NCBI GenBank assembly: GCA_964407325.1
Contig: CAYOVA010000005.1
Span: forward strand, 1 to 64,000
Length of the DNA: 64,000 nt
Direction of reading: 5' to 3'
Source of the DNA: JAOAFZ01 sp964407325
Lineage (GTDB): Bacteria > Patescibacteriota > Microgenomatia > UBA1406 > GWC2-37-13
Below the pieces are notes generated by a model. The model was not told the origin of the DNA and did no database searches. It saw only the letters and a program-made list of their open reading frames with translations. The translations under genes and the position numbers were made by a program. Of the stretch, positions 58,686 to 64,000 are shown one piece after another (positions within the stretch are counted from its first letter, which is position 1; every line of letters begins with the position of its first letter).

Positions 58686-61047
58686 ACTATTATCGGTTTT
58701 TCTTTTTGCGGGAGCATTTGCACTCCTTGCTTCCCCTGTGTCTGCGTATGCTCCAAACGTAAAAGGGAAAATATATCAAAATACCGGAGCTCCTCTTCCG
58801 GGAATCTGGATTGAATGGACATCGCAAGAATCAGGTGATGACGGCAATCAGGAAAATAGAGGAACCAGTTACCGGTACGCGGGTACTAACGAAAATGGAG
58901 ATTTCCTGTTTAAGGGATGGGATCTTGAGGGGACAGTTGACGAGAATGGTGTGATGTATTCGAATCTGGGTAAGCGCGAGTACGAGGAAAAGATTAATCT
59001 TGATTACGATGATGCCAATGGAAAAGAAGCACGGAGAGCCACAAACAACAAGTTTGATATATTTAACTGCCACAACGAAACTAACAGCTTTAGTTTACGT
59101 CTTCCGGAATCGTTGAAGAGTATGAAAGTCGAAGCCAGGTGGAGACGGGAAAGCGATAACACCTCCTGGAGTGCGTGGACAGCAGACAAAGTTTCATTGC
59201 AGGAGGATATTTTTAACAACAGTCATGATTACGAGATAGAGTTCAAGCTGACATTACCTAAACAAGCCTCCATCCGCGACATTGATAATGATATCGATCC
59301 TCCGTCAATTTCAAACCTAAGCACGCAAATTAATAAAGTTCCTGCGTGTGTACAAGCAAGTTTGTGTACCGGGAAAGAAGGAGAATGTTCCCGCGACTAC
59401 AAACCGGCTCCTGGGAAACACAGGGTGTCGCTTTCAGCTATTGGGGATACAGGAATTGGTGATGCCAGAAGAAAGCTGACTAACAATGCAAGCCCCATTT
59501 GGCTGGTGGAGTGTATTCAAGAGGGCGCGGTAGATTCACCAACATACACCTGTACTACCGGAAATGCGAAACTTGACGAGAAAATATTCGGACCGGGAAA
59601 CGACAACGCGAATAAACTGGCGCAAAAGTACGGATATTCGGCAAAGATTTTCTACACAGACGGCACGCCAACCATCGCTGAAATTACCGACGAAAACAAA
59701 CAGGATGTGTACGAGTGGGAGACCACTGTTCGTCCCGATGCCGGTCGAAGAATCTCTAGCGTGTACCTGGCATTGTATGAAGATGATAATTCTGGCGTAC
59801 CACTTGCAGGAAACAGAAAAACGCAAAAACTGGCAAAGCTCGGATTCGGGGAAGGGTGTCGGCTGGTAGTTGACCCCTATGGAAAGGTGTTTGATAGCGT
59901 ATCACTGGAACCGCTTGCTGGAGTAGCTCTTACTTTGCTAAAACAGCGTGAAGGCGATCAATTTACACCGGTACAACCGAATGAAGTAGTGGGTTCTCTG
60001 CATAATCCTCAGCGTACCAGTGGAAATGGAAGCTATAGCTTTGTGGTCCCTCAGGGTAACTATAAGCTTCAGGTATCCCGCTCGGGATACGAGTTCCCCC
60101 CCAAAGAAATAAATCCGAATGTAGGGCAGTTTTTCTCAAATTTATATATGGGAGACACCATAACGGTAGTAGATGATCCAATATATACCGATGTGCCGAT
60201 GTCTCCCCTTGATAAAAAACAATCGAATACCTACGCAAAATCAAATCCAATAGTTGTCGAAAGTTACTTTATCACCACCGATCACGAAAACATGATTCAG
60301 CGGATTGAAGGGGTAGTAAGCCATCCACGGGCGATCGTTGAGGTATATGGACAAACACCTAATCATAATAATCCTGGTGAAATGATGCGAACACGCATGC
60401 TGGGAAGTGATGAAGCTGATACTTCAGGACGTTTTGAAATAACTGTTGGGTTAGATACTTTACGGGCAGGAGAAGTAGTCGGCGAACTGGAAGCAAGGAA
60501 AAAATCGATTCCTGGACAAAGTAAGTCACAAGCTGCAATCGTGAAAATGCAACCGGTTCTGGCAACGCTTGATGGGTATGCAACGTCAAACACTGGAGCG
60601 GTACTACCCAATGCCAAGGTGGAAGTACGGTTATTGACTACAAACATACCGGTTGTATCGATAACTGCAGATGAAACAGGTCGATTTATAGTTCCTGTAG
60701 ATCAAATGCCAGAAGTTCCCTACACACTTGCCTTTACTGATGGAGATACGGTAAGTACGGTTACTACATCGACATACATTACCAATAACGCAAAACTTTC
60801 CGGAAGCCATAACTACTACGCTTCAGCTGGGTCTAGTGTTTTGGGTGATTTTGACAGATCTACTGTAGAAAATCCAACGGAATCTATGGATGCTCAAGAT
60901 CAACCTGTGGAAATCCGAAGCACTGATTCTCAAGTACCCTCAGGATTTATTCTGGTTGGTATTATTCTAATGATCTTCATAATTGCAGTAACAGCCTTAT
61001 TGAGCGTTTATATCACTCACGAATCAAAAACAAAAAGGAGACGGTAA
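58666..61047 (+). CDS. Large secreted, C-terminally anchored surface protein, cassette 2 client
   Basis: 793 residues. Signal peptide about 1-28; an N-terminal Ig-like/CarboxypepD-regulatory-like domain (GAPLPGIWIEWTSQES); the family segment CTTGNAKLDEKIFGPGNDNA; a second CarboxypepD-type domain after DPYGKVFDSVSLEPLAGVAL; two further beta modules (about 500-730). A C-terminal TM helix (about 758-782, GFILVGIILMIFIIAVTALL) and basic tail anchor it. Cassette 1's client lacks this anchor. The ATG lies 20 nt inside the chaperone gene. Confidence 0.8.
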   Translation: MKSLVIKLLSVFLFAGAFALLASPVSAYAPNVKGKIYQNTGAPLPGIWIEWTSQESGDDGNQENRGTSYRYAGTNENGDFLFKGWDLEGTVDENGVMYSNLGKREYEEKINLDYDDANGKEARRATNNKFDIFNCHNETNSFSLRLPESLKSMKVEARWRRESDNTSWSAWTADKVSLQEDIFNNSHDYEIEFKLTLPKQASIRDIDNDIDPPSISNLSTQINKVPACVQASLCTGKEGECSRDYKPAPGKHRVSLSAIGDTGIGDARRKLTNNASPIWLVECIQEGAVDSPTYTCTTGNAKLDEKIFGPGNDNANKLAQKYGYSAKIFYTDGTPTIAEITDENKQDVYEWETTVRPDAGRRISSVYLALYEDDNSGVPLAGNRKTQKLAKLGFGEGCRLVVDPYGKVFDSVSLEPLAGVALTLLKQREGDQFTPVQPNEVVGSLHNPQRTSGNGSYSFVVPQGNYKLQVSRSGYEFPPKEINPNVGQFFSNLYMGDTITVVDDPIYTDVPMSPLDKKQSNTYAKSNPIVVESYFITTDHENMIQRIEGVVSHPRAIVEVYGQTPNHNNPGEMMRTRMLGSDEADTSGRFEITVGLDTLRAGEVVGELEARKKSIPGQSKSQAAIVKMQPVLATLDGYATSNTGAVLPNAKVEVRLLTTNIPVVSITADETGRFIVPVDQMPEVPYTLAFTDGDTVSTVTTSTYITNNAKLSGSHNYYASAGSSVLGDFDRSTVENPTESMDAQDQPVEIRSTDSQVPSGFILVGIILMIFIIAVTALLSVYITHESKTKRRR

Positions 61048-61048
61048 T

Positions 61049-62026
61049 ATGGATTATCCTGAAGCAGGAGAAAGTAATGAAATTGCAAATGACAAACAAA
61101 AGATACTGATATTTGCCGGGATCGGCATCTTTTTTTTTGTACTCATACTTTTTGCAATCGTTTCTCAGTTTGCCTCCAACAGAGGGCAGCAAACTGCACA
61201 AAATAGCAGCCCAACTCCACCAATACAAACCTCAGGCAATAAACCTCTCTTTAATGACCCCACCGAGGGGCCGGTAAAAAAAGCAACTCCTCCGGTTGCC
61301 GGTGCCGCAGCAAAAATTGGAGCAGAGATTATCTATAACGTAGATGTAACTCGTGAAACCTCTGCGCTTCCCAATTCCGATGATTCATCGGTGATTGAAC
61401 AGGTGTTTAATAAAATGGTAAATGATTCTGTGACGCTGCAGCAGGCTGCAAAAGAAGGGTACATCAAATTAGATACTACCGTTTTTAATTCCCGGACTAA
61501 AGACTACACCAAGCGCATAGAGTTGATTGAAGAGGCTAAGCGCTCTGTGGAGATGAATGCTGATGGATACAGTGGCAGTTTTGTGGCGATCTGGTTTCAT
61601 AATCAGAAACCTGGGAGGGTAGGATACGCTCAAGGAAAACAACTCGCCTACAATAAAATAAAACCACTCTACGACCAGGTAAAAGCCGGGCAGATGACAA
61701 TGCTTGAAGCATCTGATGCTATTATTGCAGATGCAAGCCTGGAAGATGTTGATGAAGCGTTTCGGGTAAACTCGTATGGGGATTTTAAAGTTACCGCTGA
61801 AACGCAAGCGACGTTTGATCCTGCTTTTAATGCCAAACTTGCCAAGTTACGACCTGGCCAAATTACCGATCTACATCTTGCAAAAGATAAAGATGAACGT
61901 GGTAATATGATTGATGCCGTCTACATGTTTGGAAAAGTTGATTCGGTAACAGCCAACAAAGGCTATACCAATTATGAAGAATGGCTGGATTTGCACAGGT
62001 CAAAATATGAAATTATTCAGTATTAA
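61049..62026 (+). CDS. SurA-like envelope chaperone, cassette 3
   Basis: 325 residues. TM segment about 27-47 (IFAGIGIFFFVLILFAIVSQ); linker; SurA-N-like domain (AKIGAEIIYNVDVTRETSAL ... VFNKMVNDSVTLQQAAKEG); a parvulin-like half (AQATFDPAFNAKLAKLRPGQ). The start follows the previous stop by one base. AAGGAG, inside the last codons of the upstream gene, lies 8 nt before the ATG, so this internal gene uses Shine-Dalgarno initiation. Confidence 0.75.
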   Translation: MDYPEAGESNEIANDKQKILIFAGIGIFFFVLILFAIVSQFASNRGQQTAQNSSPTPPIQTSGNKPLFNDPTEGPVKKATPPVAGAAAKIGAEIIYNVDVTRETSALPNSDDSSVIEQVFNKMVNDSVTLQQAAKEGYIKLDTTVFNSRTKDYTKRIELIEEAKRSVEMNADGYSGSFVAIWFHNQKPGRVGYAQGKQLAYNKIKPLYDQVKAGQMTMLEASDAIIADASLEDVDEAFRVNSYGDFKVTAETQATFDPAFNAKLAKLRPGQITDLHLAKDKDERGNMIDAVYMFGKVDSVTANKGYTNYEEWLDLHRSKYEIIQY

Positions 62027-64000
62027 ACTTCTTATTCTTGCTTTTGCAGCAGGCTTCTTTGCCTTAACTTCCTCACCTGTGGATGCGGCAATTCCGGTTA
62101 AGCGTGTATGTGTGGTAAACCAAAATAACCAGCCGCTCTTATACGAAGATGGACAGGGCTTGTGGATCGGTCACAATAACAGTGAAGGGTCAGTTTATTC
62201 CCGACGTGCTGGTGCCGATGGTTGTACTGACTTCCCAGATCAGGATGCTGCCTGGAGTACAACAAGGCAAATTGACACCAATATGGATGGTACCAACGAC
62301 ACAGTTGAAAAAAAGGTGCTGAATGGGAACGACGACCTTGGTTGTGTATCGGCACCGCAGGGGATGAAAGTTACCCTTCCGGCTTCCTGGGCAGATGAAT
62401 GGGAGTGTCAGAGTGTAGGGAGTCCCGATGGTCCTTTCCCGTGTTGCAGGAGTGGCACCAGCCGTGAGTATTATTCGTGTAACGATTGTAAAGTCCATGG
62501 GCGGTGGACCGGGTCGGAGTATGTAGGAACCTATCCGGATGAAATTGCCGGCGATCAGCGCCAGTGCTTTTGCAGCAGAAATACCAGCGGGACAGATGAC
62601 ACGCCGGAATCGCAAGCCCAGGATCAATCGTGTCCGCTATGTTTCCACAACAGTGGCCAGCTTCTTAAAATAAAACTCCAGTGCCGTAAAAAAGCCGAGC
62701 AAAAAACAGCAAGTTCGGTTACACTCCAAAATCCCAAACCGGAGCAGTTCGGAACTCCTGCCAACTATATGGTAGATTGTCTTGGCAGCAGGCTCTGTTC
62801 GTATGAGGGTACCCCTCTGGAAGATGAGGATGGGGAAGACAATTTGGATGCAGTAATTTGTTCAGAGCAAAACGAACAGGGTTCAGACACACGCCGTTTT
62901 CTTTTGGAAGATTATCGTGATGCTGCGTTAAAATACTCTAAAACTGCAGAAGACGGGGAAACTCTCAAATCACCGGTATTTATAACCGAGTGTATTATGG
63001 AAGGCACCAATGAAGATGACGCTCGCTATGTGTGTACAACGGGGAATGCCGCCAAAGATGCGGAAATTGGTTTAAAAGCAGCAGGGAGCAATACACCCAG
63101 TGCTACTTATCTGGCAAGCACCTACGGTTATAAGGGCGGTTTGCAAGATGAAGAAGGCCAGCCGGTAACTCAGCCAATTCTCGAAATTGCAAATCTTGCC
63201 AGCATTTACGAATGGGTGACTGAAACAACCGAACCGGTGCGAAGTGTTCATGCACTGTTTTATGATGCTCAATATGCAGTTGCAATGAGGGCGGGAAACA
63301 ATCCAACGCAAATTCAAAGAACGCTCAGCACCACCGGTGCTTGTAATCTCCATATTGATCCGGTAGGACGGGTGTTTGACAACCACACATTGGAACCGAT
63401 TCCTGGTGTAAACATGACATTGGAACGAAAAGGGGAATCCCAACCTGTGGCTAAGAGCACGACATTGGCAGATGGTCAATTTTCCTTCTACGTAAGTCCG
63501 GGAACCTACAAGCTTCTTGCGCAGGTACGGGATTATGTTTTCCCACTGGTAGGTTCAGTGAACCAAAAAGCTTCCAGCATCTACAAAAACTTCTACAAAG
63601 GGGGAGATATTATTGTAGATCGACAGATTGTGTACACCGATATTCCAATGCAGCCACAAAACAAGGAAGCGGCGGAGTTTTTTGCGAAGCAAACAAAGCC
63701 TGAAGTAATGGACTATTTCCAGTCTCTCAATAAAGAAAAGGGAGAATACATAATTCAAGGAAGTGTTTCCCATCCGCTTTCCCGAGTATCAGTAACCTCA
63801 GAGGTCGCCAGCCGTCTTGAACGAGGCACCATAAATCAGGGACGAGTCTTAGCCAGTACAACAGCAGATAAATACGGGCGGTTCAAAGTATCTTTCCCGC
63901 TTACCAAGTTAAATCAGAATGAAACGATTGGTTCATTAGAAGTAATTAAACCGAAGGATGTCTATAAATTTGGAGGTGGTAATAAAGCTTCCGTTGTGCT
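62007..64000 (+). CDS. Large secreted protein, cassette 3 client (partial, runs off window)
   Basis: 664 codons are visible with no stop. Signal peptide about 1-27 (MKLFSIKLLILAFAAGFFAL). The N-terminal region differs from the other clients and is very Cys-rich (CQSVGSPDGPFPCCRSG, CNDC, CFCSRN, CPLCFHNSG). It then rejoins the family with YVCTTGNAAKDAEIG and DPVGRVFDNHTLEPIPGVNM. The start is again 20 nt before the chaperone stop. The Cys-rich block suggests disulfide or metal-stabilised modules. Confidence 0.75.
   Translation, partial: MKLFSIKLLILAFAAGFFALTSSPVDAAIPVKRVCVVNQNNQPLLYEDGQGLWIGHNNSEGSVYSRRAGADGCTDFPDQDAAWSTTRQIDTNMDGTNDTVEKKVLNGNDDLGCVSAPQGMKVTLPASWADEWECQSVGSPDGPFPCCRSGTSREYYSCNDCKVHGRWTGSEYVGTYPDEIAGDQRQCFCSRNTSGTDDTPESQAQDQSCPLCFHNSGQLLKIKLQCRKKAEQKTASSVTLQNPKPEQFGTPANYMVDCLGSRLCSYEGTPLEDEDGEDNLDAVICSEQNEQGSDTRRFLLEDYRDAALKYSKTAEDGETLKSPVFITECIMEGTNEDDARYVCTTGNAAKDAEIGLKAAGSNTPSATYLASTYGYKGGLQDEEGQPVTQPILEIANLASIYEWVTETTEPVRSVHALFYDAQYAVAMRAGNNPTQIQRTLSTTGACNLHIDPVGRVFDNHTLEPIPGVNMTLERKGESQPVAKSTTLADGQFSFYVSPGTYKLLAQVRDYVFPLVGSVNQKASSIYKNFYKGGDIIVDRQIVYTDIPMQPQNKEAAEFFAKQTKPEVMDYFQSLNKEKGEYIIQGSVSHPLSRVSVTSEVASRLERGTINQGRVLASTTADKYGRFKVSFPLTKLNQNETIGSLEVIKPKDVYKFGGGNKASVV

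Overview
The window looks like chromosomal DNA of a small-genome bacterium of the Candidate Phyla Radiation (Patescibacteria). The Microgenomates branch is my best guess, from gene style only. The grounds are AT-leaning, tightly packed genes, many single-TM or signal-peptide proteins with Pro/Thr/Ser-rich linkers, an archaeal-type thymidylate synthase, fused metabolic enzymes, a VirB6-like secretion protein with a huge tail, and promoters that place a -10 box only about 6-8 nt before the start codon. No rRNA, CRISPR array or intact insertion sequence was seen.

Layout. 1-9 kb: an LmbE-type deacetylase, tRNA-Gln, an envelope gene pair (1550-3438), thymidylate synthase, an O-antigen-ligase-like protein, an NfeD/stomatin pair and SmpB. 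9-13 kb: unknown genes and the tmRNA. 13-26 kb: a GC-rich orphan, an MFS transporter, a GNAT, a radical SAM protein, two PMT-like membrane glycosyltransferases, a PEP-utilizer-domain protein and a run of anchored envelope proteins including a FecR-domain protein. 26-33.5 kb: a broken hisA-like gene, a phosphoribosyltransferase, a fused 2-oxoacid dehydrogenase E1, an odd tRNA-His-like gene and a Zwf-Gnd fusion. 33.7-40.1 kb: a cation-transport block with two Kef-type antiporters, TerC and a Na+/Ca2+ exchanger. 40-47.5 kb: a repeat coiled-coil protein, FMN reductase, Nudix hydrolase, two more PMT-like enzymes, MurJ and a C39-like peptidase. 47.5-64 kb: an envelope/secretion locus with a VirB6-like protein, a second copy of the 1550-3438 pair, and three tandem cassettes of a parvulin-like chaperone plus a large secreted protein.

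Two layers of DNA are visible. The host layer is AT-rich, with -10 boxes at leaderless spacing. The second layer is four very GC-rich genes (13039-13632, 37120-38394, 38757-40055, 56674-57621). Each of these follows a purine-rich Shine-Dalgarno-like sequence (weakest for 38757) and is followed by a strong GC hairpin without a U-tract. These look like separately acquired cassettes. One sits between the first and second chaperone/secreted-protein cassettes, and two carry the metal-ion transporters.

The most distinctive system is the 47.5-64 kb locus. In all three chaperone/secreted-protein cassettes the second gene starts exactly 20 nt before the first gene ends, next to a VirB6-like membrane protein. 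I infer a dedicated chaperone-client surface-protein export system. Start codons were often moved downstream of the longest ORF, to the ATG that follows a -10 box or begins a signal peptide.
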